NCBI GenBank assembly: GCA_005786805.1
Contig: SYCV01000155.1
Span: 1-64,000, forward strand
DNA: 64,000 nucleotides
Direction of reading: 5' to 3'
Source: Planctomycetia bacterium
GTDB taxonomy: Bacteria; Planctomycetota; Planctomycetia; Gemmatales; Gemmataceae
Every line of letters begins with the position of its first letter. Position 1 is the first letter of the stretch. The translations under genes were made by a program, and so were the position numbers. Positions 46,159 through 56,137 of this stretch are shown in pieces. Under the pieces are notes generated by a model, which did not search any database, had not been told where the DNA came from, and saw only the letters and a program-made list of their open reading frames with translations.

Positions 46159-47109
46159 TTATTCAAATAATTTGCTTACTGATTCATTAAGATGAATTCT
46201 TCGGATTGCATCTGCAAGTAATGGAGCCGCGGACAATATTTTCACATTGGGTAGTTGTTTGTCCGGGGGTAAAGGAATCGTATCGGTAACTATAATTTCC
46301 TTGATGGGAGCGCCATTGAGTCGCTCCACTGCAGGCCCGCAGAATACGCCATGGGTCGCGCAAACATAAACTTCTCTCGCGCCATTAAGCTTCGCCACAT
46401 GAGCGGCGCCAACCACTGTCCCGGCGGTGGAAATCATATCATCAAAAATTACGGCGACTTTTCCCTCCATTGCGCAGCCAATAAGGTTGGCTTGGTTGGT
46501 TTCAGTCGCGCTAGTTCTTCGTTTGTCAACAATCGCAATCCCACCGCCAAGCTTTTTCTGGTACATCAAGGCCTTTTTAATGCTACCCTCGTCAGGGCTA
46601 AGGATTACAAGTTCTTCAGGGGGCACATTAAAGGTTCTCACATAATCACATATTACAGGACTGGCATGAAGGTGGTCGACTGGTACATTGAAGAAACCTT
46701 GTACCTGGGCTGCATGCAAATCTAGAGCCAACACCCGGTTCGCCCCTGCGACAGTGATAATGTCTGCAACCATTTTAGCAGTGATTGGCACCCTTCCCAC
46801 ATCTTTGCGGTCCTGCCTGGCGTACCCATAATAAGGGATCACAGCAGTGATTCGAGCAGCACTCGCCCTTTTGAAACAGTCAAGCATCACCAGTAATTCA
46901 ATAAGGTTTTCATTGACTGGAGGGCATGTGGGTTGAACTAGAAAAATATCCCTGCCACGAACATCTTCATCTATTCGGACATAATTTTCGCCATCGGGAA
47001 AATTAGTCAGGGTGATTTTTCCCAAGGTGTCGTTCAGGTGAAAAGCGATTTTTTCCGCTAATGCCAAGTTGGCCCGACCACTGAATACTTTGATGTTGTT
47101 ATTTTTCAT
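46159..47109 (-). CDS. prs: ribose-phosphate pyrophosphokinase
   Basis: IKVFSGRANLALAEKIAFHL; DGENYVRIDEDVRGRDIFLVQPTCPPVNENLIELLVMLDCFKRASAARITAVIPYYGYARQDRK; VAVIFDDMISTAGTVV. Confidence 0.95.
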   Translation of the reverse strand: MKNNNIKVFSGRANLALAEKIAFHLNDTLGKITLTNFPDGENYVRIDEDVRGRDIFLVQPTCPPVNENLIELLVMLDCFKRASAARITAVIPYYGYARQDRKDVGRVPITAKMVADIITVAGANRVLALDLHAAQVQGFFNVPVDHLHASPVICDYVRTFNVPPEELVILSPDEGSIKKALMYQKKLGGGIAIVDKRRTSATETNQANLIGCAMEGKVAVIFDDMISTAGTVVGAAHVAKLNGAREVYVCATHGVFCGPAVERLNGAPIKEIIVTDTIPLPPDKQLPNVKILSAAPLLADAIRRIHLNESVSKLFE

Positions 47110-47270
47110 TTGAGATTCAGCCTGGTGATCGGACCATGTTGAATAGTATGTTTTCAAAATTATTGAAAACCCTAGATGGGTTGTTATACAAATTTAAGAA
47201 CGCTTAATGAAGATTCAGAATAATTGTGAATAAGGATTTGGTTCTGATTGATTTTAAGTCTATATTTGGT

Positions 47271-47894
47271 TTATGTTTGTGGCGGACTGTTCGGGCAGGT
47301 TTGCGGTTTTGAAAAACCGTAAAGGAAATGATTTACCAGATCGGTGCATAAATTACCAGGTCTTGGGGTATTTCCGAATCTTATGATTGCGCGAATTCCC
47401 CCTAGAAGAAGCAGTGCAGCTTCTTTATGGTTTCTTATGTGGAATTCTTTTTCGTTTTCAGCCATTTGGAAAATATTTTCCACGATTTGAATAACATTCC
47501 GGCGGGTTTGCTGCCAAACAAAATCGTTGTTTGAATTTTGAAATACCTCAGCGTAAAGGATAAGATCAAAAAGGTGAGGCTTGGCATCAAAAAGCTGGAT
47601 TGAAGACTCCAAAATCGCGATTAGCTTGTTTTTTGGGGAAGTTTGCAATTTTATGGTGTTTTCGAGAAGTTTGATTAAATCCCCTGAGGCAACTTTTAGC
47701 AGAGCGGTGTAAAGTTCCTCTTTGTCTTTGAAATAGCGATAGATTGTTCCTTTCCCGACGCCTGCATCCATGGCGAGGTCCTCCATTCGAACTTCATGGA
47801 AGCGTTTGGATGCAAACATGAGTTCGGCGGACGCCAGGATTTTTTCTTGAACAGTGGCAGACTTTGTGCGCACTTTGGAAACCTTTAAATTCAA
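47271..47894 (-). CDS. TetR/AcrR-family transcriptional regulator
   Basis: ILASAELMFASKRFHEVRMEDLAMDAGVGKGTIYRYFKDKEELYTALL. Confidence 0.93.
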   Translation of the reverse strand: MNLKVSKVRTKSATVQEKILASAELMFASKRFHEVRMEDLAMDAGVGKGTIYRYFKDKEELYTALLKVASGDLIKLLENTIKLQTSPKNKLIAILESSIQLFDAKPHLFDLILYAEVFQNSNNDFVWQQTRRNVIQIVENIFQMAENEKEFHIRNHKEAALLLLGGIRAIIRFGNTPRPGNLCTDLVNHFLYGFSKPQTCPNSPPQT

Positions 47895-47928
47895 TGATTG
47901 ACTAGTAATGAAAACAAATTAAAATGGA

Positions 47929-47942
47929 ACTGACTAGTCAGT
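47929..47942. promoter_or_regulatory. candidate TetR operator palindrome
   Basis: Perfect 14-nt palindrome ACTGACTAGTCAGT between divergent tetR and RND operon; partial copy TGACTAGT at ~47899. Confidence 0.7.
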
Positions 47943-48002
47943 CAAAATTGTATTACCCACCTAATTGGCTTTCAATAGGCGAAGTTTCGGAGATTTTTTG
48001 TA

Positions 48003-49316
48003 ATGCCTCTTAGCAGTTTTTCGGCTTGGATTGGAAGGTTCTTTCTTTTTTGGATCTTTGGGAGTTTGGCTGTATTGGCGGGGTGCTCCAAACAGGGATT
48101 AGAGGCTCCAAAAGGTGGTTCTGAAGTCAGGCCATCTCAAATGAAACTTAAGCGAAAAATTGAACTTTTTAAAATTCAAAAGCAACCATTCCAAGCAACA
48201 ATTGAAACAGTGGGACATCTGGAAGCTGAGGGGCAGACGGACATTGCCGCGGGGGTAAGCGGAGTTGTGGACGATGTTTTGTTCCGGGAGGGGCAATGGG
48301 TTGATAGGGATTCCTTGCTTGTCAGGATCGATCAGAAACGCCACAAGGCCAATTATGATTCCGCTCTAGCCTTGGAAAAAAAAGCTGAAACTGCGTTTAA
48401 CTTGAGCAGAGACCTCGAGGGCTTGACCCGTCTTGCTGGAATCGGAAGTTCCGCGGAGGACAGGGTTCGTGCCGCTGGTAGTTCGAAGCTTGCGGAATCA
48501 GAATATGCACAAGCCAAGGCCGCCAGGCAACTTGCTGAAAATAATTTCAATAGGTCCCAGGTAAAGGCGCCTTACTCAGGTCAAATCAACCAACGAAAGG
48601 TTACGGTTGGCAGTTACCTTGAGGACAAGACTGTAATTGCAACCATAGCTAACCTTAGTCAGATTAGACTTGTCGGATATATTCCTGAGAAATCAGCGCC
48701 TGGTTTAAGGGCTATTTTGGATAATGAGGAATTTCTAAAGTCGGCTTGCTTGATTTCCAATACCCTGTTTTCTCCAATAAATGGGTTGGTGATTTCTGCG
48801 GCGGACGAGTCCTCACTTTTGCCTTTTGGGTATCAGATGCGATTCACCCTACGGGCATTGCCCCGCGAAAACCTTACTGCAAGACTTTTTTATATCAGTT
48901 CCGTTGCTAGTCCTGACACCCATATGTTTGAATGCAAGGGATTGATTGACCATTCCTCATTGTCATCTCAATTAAGGCCCGGTTATACCGCCAAAATAAT
49001 TTGCGACTTACCCGGGAAAAAAGATGCACTGGTGGTGCCTGAAGAAGCGGTTCGGGCCAGTGAAAAAGGGTTTATTATTTTTCAACCAATGCCCAGGGTT
49101 ATCGCTGATGGTTCCATTGAATGGGTGGCAAAACCAAGAACTTTACAGCTTGGCCTGAGGAAGCCCGGAATTGTTGAGATTCTGGAGGGTGCCAGGGAGG
49201 GAGATTGGGTTGTTCGCAAAGGCGCGGATGCGCTTGAGGATGGCACTCCTGTTGATGTCCCAAAGGAAATGGAAGCGGAGTTGCTGAAAAAAATAAAGGA
49301 AAACAAGGGTAATTAA
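48003..49316 (+). CDS. RND efflux periplasmic adaptor (MFP)
   Basis: Lipobox VLAGC; GVSGVVDDVLFREGQWVDRDSLLVRID; VKAPYSGQINQRKVTVGSYLEDKTVIATIANLSQIRL. Confidence 0.92.
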   Translation: MPLSSFSAWIGRFFLFWIFGSLAVLAGCSKQGLEAPKGGSEVRPSQMKLKRKIELFKIQKQPFQATIETVGHLEAEGQTDIAAGVSGVVDDVLFREGQWVDRDSLLVRIDQKRHKANYDSALALEKKAETAFNLSRDLEGLTRLAGIGSSAEDRVRAAGSSKLAESEYAQAKAARQLAENNFNRSQVKAPYSGQINQRKVTVGSYLEDKTVIATIANLSQIRLVGYIPEKSAPGLRAILDNEEFLKSACLISNTLFSPINGLVISAADESSLLPFGYQMRFTLRALPRENLTARLFYISSVASPDTHMFECKGLIDHSSLSSQLRPGYTAKIICDLPGKKDALVVPEEAVRASEKGFIIFQPMPRVIADGSIEWVAKPRTLQLGLRKPGIVEILEGAREGDWVVRKGADALEDGTPVDVPKEMEAELLKKIKENKGN

Positions 49317-49337
49317 CCATTCAATATTTGGTGAAGA

Positions 49338-52300
49338 ATGAGTCTGTCTGATTTAAGCATAAAGAACCCGGTATTTGCAGTCATGATCAGTGCCGCATTA
49401 GTGGTATTTGGATCAATCGCATACCGTGGGTTGGGCATCAGCCAGTTTCCGGAATTGGATTTTCCCGTTGTGAGCATCAACACCACCCGCGAGTCAGCTT
49501 CTCCAGAGACAATGGATTACGATGTGACAGATATTATTGAAGATGCGGTTTCGGGAGTTGAGGGAATAGATTACATACAATCCCAAAGCTTGCAGGGATC
49601 CGCAGTGACAACAGTGTTTTTCAGGCTTGAAAGGAATATCGATGCGGCAATGCAGGATGTTCAGAATGCGGTTTCCTCGGCAATGAACAGGTTGCCCACG
49701 GATATCGATCCCCCTGTTATTTCCAAGGTTAATTTCAATAAATTCCCGATCATATGGCTTGGGGTCCATGGGCAGAAATCCCTGCATGAAATCAACCAGT
49801 TTGTCAATGATATCTTGAAGCAGCAAATCCAGACGATTCCAGGGTGCGGTGGTGTCATGTACGGTGGGTTGCGTCCGCGAAACATGCGTATTTGGATTGA
49901 CCAGGAAAAACTTGAGGCGTTTCATATCGACGCATTGGATGTTTTTCGCGCATTACAGGCCGAGCATGTTGAAAAACCCGCGGGTTACCTCAAATCGGAA
50001 AAAAGAGAAATCAATGTCAGGTTGATGGGCGAAGCCAAGTCCGTGCGCGAATTTTCAAGCCTTCCAATCTTGTCAAAGCCGGATGGTTCAGTCGTAACTC
50101 TTGGGGATGTCGCGGTGATAGAGGATGGTATGACCGATAGAAGGTCTTTTGCCCGGTTCAACAAGGAAACAACTGTTGGGGTTGGCGTCATGAGGGCCAC
50201 CGGGGCTAATGTGGTTCAGGTTTGTGAAGAGGTCAAAAGGCGCCTTCCGATCTTAAGGGCCCTTGCGCCTGAAGGGGTTGAAATAGGCATATCAACAGAT
50301 TTCTCCCTTTTTATCAAGGATGACATTGAAGAGGTCAAGCATTCTCTTTTCATGGGGGTTGTTTTGACTGCGATTGTCGCCCTGATGTTTCTTGGGTCCG
50401 TGAGTTCCACATTGAATGTTTGTATCTCCATACCAGTTTCCATCATGGGAACATTTGTTGTGATGAAGTATTGCGGTTTTACCTTGAATTTCATGACATT
50501 ATTAGGTCTTTCGCTTTCCGTTGGTGTCGTTGTGGATGATGCAATTTTGGTGCTTGAAAATATTTACAGGCGAATGGAGCATGGTGAAGGCAGGTTGCAG
50601 GCGGCATTTAATGGTGCCAACGAGATTTCGTTTGCAGCCCTGGCCTCCACGCTTTCCATTGTTGCGATTTTTATTCCCGTTGCCTTTATGAAAGGGGTGG
50701 TGGGTCAGTTTTTCTTTCAGTTTGGAATTACCGTAACCGTCGCGGTTTTGATTTCACTTGTTGTTTCTCTTACCATAACGCCCATGCTTTGCTCGATGTT
50801 TTTGACGCTTCATGAAAATGTTATGATCAGGCCGCAAACCATGCGTGGATTATTGTCAATTCCAGCCAATCTTTTCAGGGGTGCATGGTGGGTGATTGAT
50901 AAGTATGTTGTTTATCCAGTTTTGGTTTTTCCCACATCCTTGGTTATGGGAATGATGGAGTTTGTCTACAAGAGGGTGCTGCGGGTCGCTGTCGATTTTC
51001 CTTTGGTGATACTTCCGATCGCGTTGGTTTTTGCGTGCTCATTCGGCTCATTTCTCACGGGTATAAAAATCCCGCTCCCACAATGGCTTGGTTCAATGGT
51101 TGGCACCCCTTCGGTTGTGATAAAACCCATAGGGACGGAGTTGGTTCCTAGTGAGGATCAAAATAGGTTTGTGATCAGTTTGATTTGCCCTGTAGGCGTA
51201 AGCATTGATTATGTTGAGGAAATGATTGGCAAATGTGAAAATTTGCTCGTGAAATTGAGGGACCCCGTATTGGAAACCGAGATGATTGCCTCCATGTTTT
51301 CCTCGATTTCCATAAGGCCGGGGATGTTGATATCGGAAGGTGTTGTTTTCATAAGGCTTGTTCCTTCAACTGATCGAACCATGACCCAGACACAAATAAT
51401 TCAAGATGTCAGGAAAAGGTTGTCGGGGCTTGCTGGTGTCAGGCCAATTGTTTTGGATCTTTCAACCCAGGGTTTCACACCAACCAGGGGATTCCCGATT
51501 GATTTTGCAATCCAAGGACCGGATTGGAAAACCGTTGTTGAATATGCTGAAAATGTTCGGATTCGCATGATTGAAAGTGGAATGGTCGCAGATGTGAATT
51601 CGGATTATCGACCTGGCATGCCTGAGGAACAGCTTTTTCCTGACCGGGATAAAGCCTCTGAAATGAATGTTCCCATAAAGAAAATAGCATTCTTGTTGAA
51701 TGTCGCGTTTGGCGGGATGAGAAATGGCCGTTTTACCGATGAAGACAAACGTTACGATGTGAGAATGCGATTGCTCGAGAACCAAAGAGATACACCTGAC
51801 CTATTGGACCATCTTCATGTAAGGCAGGAGGTTCCGTTGTCCGCAGGTGTGAATCCCCCAACGATTCCCATTAACGATTTAAGCCAGCATAAGACTATTT
51901 CCACCTTGCCCCTGGTGAATCGATACAATCATCTTCGAAAAATAGAAATCACAGCAAATATGGGACCAGGTGTTTCACAAGGAGAGTCGATCGCAAGGTG
52001 TAAGCAGATCGCGGAGGATGTTCGTGAGGAAATGGGGCTTCCTCCAAGTTATCGTTCCGTTCAATTGGGTAATGCTAAGGCGATGGCTCAGACCATTGAT
52101 AGTATGTGGCAATCTCTTCTCTTTGGTTTTTTGGTTGCCTACATGATTCTCGGCATTCAGTTTAATTCATTTGTTCATCCGATGACTGTCCTCTGGGCGG
52201 TTCCTTTTGGCGTCACTGGTGGTTTGCTTGTGCTATGGGCTTGCGGCGACACATTGAACCTAATGAGCATGATTGGTTTGGTTCTTCTGGCGGGTTTGGT

Positions 52301-52682
52301 CAAGAAAAATTCAATCATCCTGGTGGATTGCGCCAATCATGTTCGGGAAACAGGAAAGAATGCGCGGGAGTCAATGCTGGAGGCCGGGTTGGTTCGATTA
52401 AGGCCGATCATGATGACATCTCTTGCGACTATTGCTGGGGTGGTTCCACTGGCGTTAGGATTTGGAGCCGGCGCCGAAAACAGAGGCCCCCTCGCAAGGT
52501 GTGTGATAGGTGGTATTTTTCTTTCAACTTTGATCACGCTGGTGGTTGTGCCTTCTTTTTATGTTCTACTTGAAAAAATCAATAATTGGCTGAGGTCGTT
52601 GTCAGTGGATGGGAAATCTTCTTCTGGTATGGCTTTATTTGTTGATGAAAAACAATCCAAACAAGTCGCAGTTAATTCTTAG
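49338..52682 (+). CDS. RND efflux transporter (AcrB/HAE-like), copy 1
   Basis: SIKNPVFAVMISAALVVFG; GLSLSVGVVVDDAILVLENIYRRME; RLRPIMMTSLATIAGVVPLALGFGAGAE. Confidence 0.95.
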   Translation: MSLSDLSIKNPVFAVMISAALVVFGSIAYRGLGISQFPELDFPVVSINTTRESASPETMDYDVTDIIEDAVSGVEGIDYIQSQSLQGSAVTTVFFRLERNIDAAMQDVQNAVSSAMNRLPTDIDPPVISKVNFNKFPIIWLGVHGQKSLHEINQFVNDILKQQIQTIPGCGGVMYGGLRPRNMRIWIDQEKLEAFHIDALDVFRALQAEHVEKPAGYLKSEKREINVRLMGEAKSVREFSSLPILSKPDGSVVTLGDVAVIEDGMTDRRSFARFNKETTVGVGVMRATGANVVQVCEEVKRRLPILRALAPEGVEIGISTDFSLFIKDDIEEVKHSLFMGVVLTAIVALMFLGSVSSTLNVCISIPVSIMGTFVVMKYCGFTLNFMTLLGLSLSVGVVVDDAILVLENIYRRMEHGEGRLQAAFNGANEISFAALASTLSIVAIFIPVAFMKGVVGQFFFQFGITVTVAVLISLVVSLTITPMLCSMFLTLHENVMIRPQTMRGLLSIPANLFRGAWWVIDKYVVYPVLVFPTSLVMGMMEFVYKRVLRVAVDFPLVILPIALVFACSFGSFLTGIKIPLPQWLGSMVGTPSVVIKPIGTELVPSEDQNRFVISLICPVGVSIDYVEEMIGKCENLLVKLRDPVLETEMIASMFSSISIRPGMLISEGVVFIRLVPSTDRTMTQTQIIQDVRKRLSGLAGVRPIVLDLSTQGFTPTRGFPIDFAIQGPDWKTVVEYAENVRIRMIESGMVADVNSDYRPGMPEEQLFPDRDKASEMNVPIKKIAFLLNVAFGGMRNGRFTDEDKRYDVRMRLLENQRDTPDLLDHLHVRQEVPLSAGVNPPTIPINDLSQHKTISTLPLVNRYNHLRKIEITANMGPGVSQGESIARCKQIAEDVREEMGLPPSYRSVQLGNAKAMAQTIDSMWQSLLFGFLVAYMILGIQFNSFVHPMTVLWAVPFGVTGGLLVLWACGDTLNLMSMIGLVLLAGLVKKNSIILVDCANHVRETGKNARESMLEAGLVRLRPIMMTSLATIAGVVPLALGFGAGAENRGPLARCVIGGIFLSTLITLVVVPSFYVLLEKINNWLRSLSVDGKSSSGMALFVDEKQSKQVAVNS

Positions 52683-52697
52683 AGGTTTGATAGTTCC

Positions 52698-55600
52698 ATG
52701 AGTTTGCCCGCGTTAAGCATCAGGAATCCGGTTTTTGCAGTGATGGTCTCTGCAGCAATGGTGATTTTTGGATGGCTTGGGTATCAAAGCCTTGGAGTCA
52801 GCCAGTTTCCTGAAATTGATTTTCCAGTTGTGAGCATTGCTGTCACAAGGGAGGCCGCTTCCCCCGATATCATGGATGGAGACATCACCGATGTTGTGGA
52901 AGATGCGGTGGCCAGTGTTGAGGGGGTTGATTACATAATGTCCCGCAGCATGGAAGGCATTAGTCTTGTCACGGTTTATTTCAGGCTTGAGAGAAATATT
53001 GATGTCGCGATGCAGGATGTCCAGAATGCGGTTAGTGCCGCCAGGCGAAGACTTCCTGTGGATATCGACCCTCCAGTCATAACCAAAGTTAATCCAAACA
53101 ACTTGCCTGTAATGTGGCTTACATTGTCCGGCAGTGCCCCACTGCACCGAATAAGTGATTTTGCTGAAAAAGAGCTCAAGCAGGAGGTCGCAGCCATAGC
53201 AGAGGTGGGCGGAGTTCAATTTGCGGGTCTACAGGCTCGATCAATCAGGATTTGGGTTGATCGTGATAAACTTACAAGTTTTAACCTGGCAGCAGATGAT
53301 GTGAGGCAGGCAATAGGAAAACAACACGCTGAAATGCCAGCGGGATATATCCAAAGTAAAATGGTTGAATTTAATCTTCGAACCATGGGTGAGGCCTATT
53401 CCGTCAACGAATTTCGAAAACTATTGGTGGCGCAAAGAGATGGGCAACACATCCTTCTTGAGGACCTTGCGGTGGTCGAGGATGGCATGGAGGATAGAAG
53501 GAGTCTTGCGCGGTTTAACCGTATGCCTGCAATTGCAGTTGGAATTAGAAAGGCGATTGGCGGAAATTTGGTGGGGTTGTGCGAGAATGTAAAGAAGGAA
53601 CTTCCAAGATTGAGGAAAATGCTCCCGCCCGGCGTTGAGCTTCATGTTCCCGTGGATTCTTCCGTTTTTGTAAGGGAAAACATAGATGAGCTAAAATTAA
53701 CACTTATGCTTGGAGTGCTTTTTACCGGAATAGTTTGTTATTTGTTCCTGGGATCAATCGGCACAACCGTAAACATTTGTCTTTCTATTCCAACATCTTT
53801 GATTGGGACATTCTTTTTTATCAATTATGGGGTCAAGTTTTTTGGCTGGCCCCCCTTCACGATAAACTTGATGACCCTTTTAGGGCTTTCCCTTTCTGTC
53901 GGGGTTGTGGTGGATGATGCCATCTTGGTGCTTGAAAACATTTACAGGCTTAGGGAAAAAGGGTTGTCGATGGTTGATGCTGCCCTGCAGGGAGCGGGTG
54001 AAATCAGCTTCGCTGCAATGGCTTCAACGTTTTCGATTGCTGCGATTTTCCTACCGGTTGCATTCATGTCAGGCACCATCGGCAGATTTTTCTTTCAGTT
54101 TGGGTTGACGGTCAGTGTCGCAGTTATTCTCTCACTTGTGTGTGCCTTGACTTTGACGCCGATGTTGAGCGCGTTTTTTTTGAAACTCTCCCATGAGGAG
54201 GAAAAAGCACCCCGGTCAATTCACTTTATACTTGTGTTACTGATCGGATTCCTGATCCAGATTCCATTGTCAATTTTAAGACTGTTTTCAACTCCGGGTT
54301 CATACTTGGAATATTGGGCATGGCCATTAAGATGTTTTTTCAAGCATTTTGCCGATTCTCTTGGACTACCACTAAATCCATTTGAACTGATTTCAACAAA
54401 GCCCCTCTGGGTGTCATTTGCGCTGGAGTTGTTTGTTGAGCTGGTGGTAGTTATTATTTTGGTCCGTTATTTTAAGACCGTTTTGTGGGCTATTCAGGTT
54501 TACATTTTAAAACCATTGTTTTTAACGCCGACAGATTGGGTGCTCAATCTAACCACTACCGCCTATTCAAAAACCTTGGTTTTTTCACTCAAGCATACAA
54601 ATATGATTCTTGTGGGGGGCGTTTTGATCGCATTGGCCACTGCTGTATTCATAGGGATTGGTGTTTTGGGGCAGGAACTTGTGCCCAGTGAGGATCAAAG
54701 CAGATTACTTGTGCATGTTGTTTGTCCTGTGGGGGCAAGTATTGATGAAATTGGAAATTTGCTGGCGCGTTGCGAGACCATTCTAGCGGACCGAAACGAA
54801 GTGGCTGGAATTATGACTGCTGTCGCTACTGAATCGGGGTTATTGATGAATGAAGCGGATATTTTTGTCCAGCTAGTTCCAAGGTCTGAGCGAAAACTTA
54901 CCCAGCAACAATTGGTGCCATTGATTCGTAAGGAACTTTTACAGGTTGAGGATGTGCGGGTTGTTGTTCGTGACCAGTCCACTGAAGGATTCACTCCACA
55001 GAGGGGAGACCCGATTGATTTTTCAATCCAGGGAGACTGGAAAATTCTTCCTGAGTTAGGGCGTAAAATTGTTGAGCAGATGAATTATTCCTTGTTAAAA
55101 AACAACCTCCCCATGTTAACTGACATAGACATGGATTATCGCCCCGGGATGCCTGAGGTGCAGGTTACACCCGATAGGGAAAAGCTTGCTTTGCTGGGTA
55201 TGCCTGTTTCCCGTCTCGCGGAAAGCATCAGTTTGCTAGTGGGGGGTGAGCGGGTTGGAAGATTTACGGATAAAGGCAGGCGATATGATGTGCGCGTTCG
55301 TTTCCAAGAGCAGGAAAGAACTTCCCCTGAAAATCTTTTACTGATGACATTAAGGGCGGGGGATACCAAGCTTGTTTCTGTTGAGGATGTGGTTGGGGAA
55401 TTGAAAACAGTCTCAACTTTGCCGGTTATCAATCGGTACAATCATCAGCGTAAAATTGAGATTACTGCAAACACCGCTGAGGGGGTGTCCCAAGGTGAGG
55501 CGATTGCAAAGACCAAGGAACTTGCACAGGGTCTGCTTCCTGAAAATGTCACCTTGGTGGAACTGGGAAATGCGAGCGCCCTGAAAGAAACCATGACCAG

Positions 55601-56132
55601 TTTGATGTTTGCCTTGATGTTGGGCATTGTGATTGCATACATGATCTTGGGGATTCAATTTAATTCTTTTATTCACCCTTTCACAGTGATTCTGGCGATG
55701 CCTTTTGCAGTGACCGGGGCCCTGATAACATTATGGATGACAGGTGACACATTGAATATGATGAGCATGATTGGGTTTATTCTTTTGATGGGCTTGGTCA
55801 AAAAGAATTCAATCATCTTGGTTGATTACACCAATCAATTGAGGGAGCAGGGAATGGCGGTTGAGGAGGCCCTTATCAAAGCATGCCCTGTTCGATTAAG
55901 GCCAATTCTCATGACTTCGATTGCCACAATTGCCGGTGCAATTCCCGCTGCCTTCGGTGTAGGCCCGGGGGCTGAAACCAGGGCCCCCATGGCAAGGGCC
56001 ATTATTGGTGGTATTCTGGTCTCCACTGCGGTGACTTTGTTTCTTGTGCCAGCTTTTTATCTTTTTGCGGAACGATGGCGTAATTTTGCTAGTCTTCTTG
56101 CTAGGGTTGAGGATAGTCCCAAACCCAAATAG
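52698..56132 (+). CDS. RND efflux transporter (AcrB/HAE-like), copy 2
   Basis: SIRNPVFAVMVSAAMVIFGWLGYQSLGVSQFPEIDFPVVSIAVTREAASPD; GLSLSVGVVVDDAILVLENIYRL; RLRPILMTSIATIAGAIPAAFG. Confidence 0.95.
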   Translation: MSLPALSIRNPVFAVMVSAAMVIFGWLGYQSLGVSQFPEIDFPVVSIAVTREAASPDIMDGDITDVVEDAVASVEGVDYIMSRSMEGISLVTVYFRLERNIDVAMQDVQNAVSAARRRLPVDIDPPVITKVNPNNLPVMWLTLSGSAPLHRISDFAEKELKQEVAAIAEVGGVQFAGLQARSIRIWVDRDKLTSFNLAADDVRQAIGKQHAEMPAGYIQSKMVEFNLRTMGEAYSVNEFRKLLVAQRDGQHILLEDLAVVEDGMEDRRSLARFNRMPAIAVGIRKAIGGNLVGLCENVKKELPRLRKMLPPGVELHVPVDSSVFVRENIDELKLTLMLGVLFTGIVCYLFLGSIGTTVNICLSIPTSLIGTFFFINYGVKFFGWPPFTINLMTLLGLSLSVGVVVDDAILVLENIYRLREKGLSMVDAALQGAGEISFAAMASTFSIAAIFLPVAFMSGTIGRFFFQFGLTVSVAVILSLVCALTLTPMLSAFFLKLSHEEEKAPRSIHFILVLLIGFLIQIPLSILRLFSTPGSYLEYWAWPLRCFFKHFADSLGLPLNPFELISTKPLWVSFALELFVELVVVIILVRYFKTVLWAIQVYILKPLFLTPTDWVLNLTTTAYSKTLVFSLKHTNMILVGGVLIALATAVFIGIGVLGQELVPSEDQSRLLVHVVCPVGASIDEIGNLLARCETILADRNEVAGIMTAVATESGLLMNEADIFVQLVPRSERKLTQQQLVPLIRKELLQVEDVRVVVRDQSTEGFTPQRGDPIDFSIQGDWKILPELGRKIVEQMNYSLLKNNLPMLTDIDMDYRPGMPEVQVTPDREKLALLGMPVSRLAESISLLVGGERVGRFTDKGRRYDVRVRFQEQERTSPENLLLMTLRAGDTKLVSVEDVVGELKTVSTLPVINRYNHQRKIEITANTAEGVSQGEAIAKTKELAQGLLPENVTLVELGNASALKETMTSLMFALMLGIVIAYMILGIQFNSFIHPFTVILAMPFAVTGALITLWMTGDTLNMMSMIGFILLMGLVKKNSIILVDYTNQLREQGMAVEEALIKACPVRLRPILMTSIATIAGAIPAAFGVGPGAETRAPMARAIIGGILVSTAVTLFLVPAFYLFAERWRNFASLLARVEDSPKPK

Positions 56133-56137
56133 TCCCA

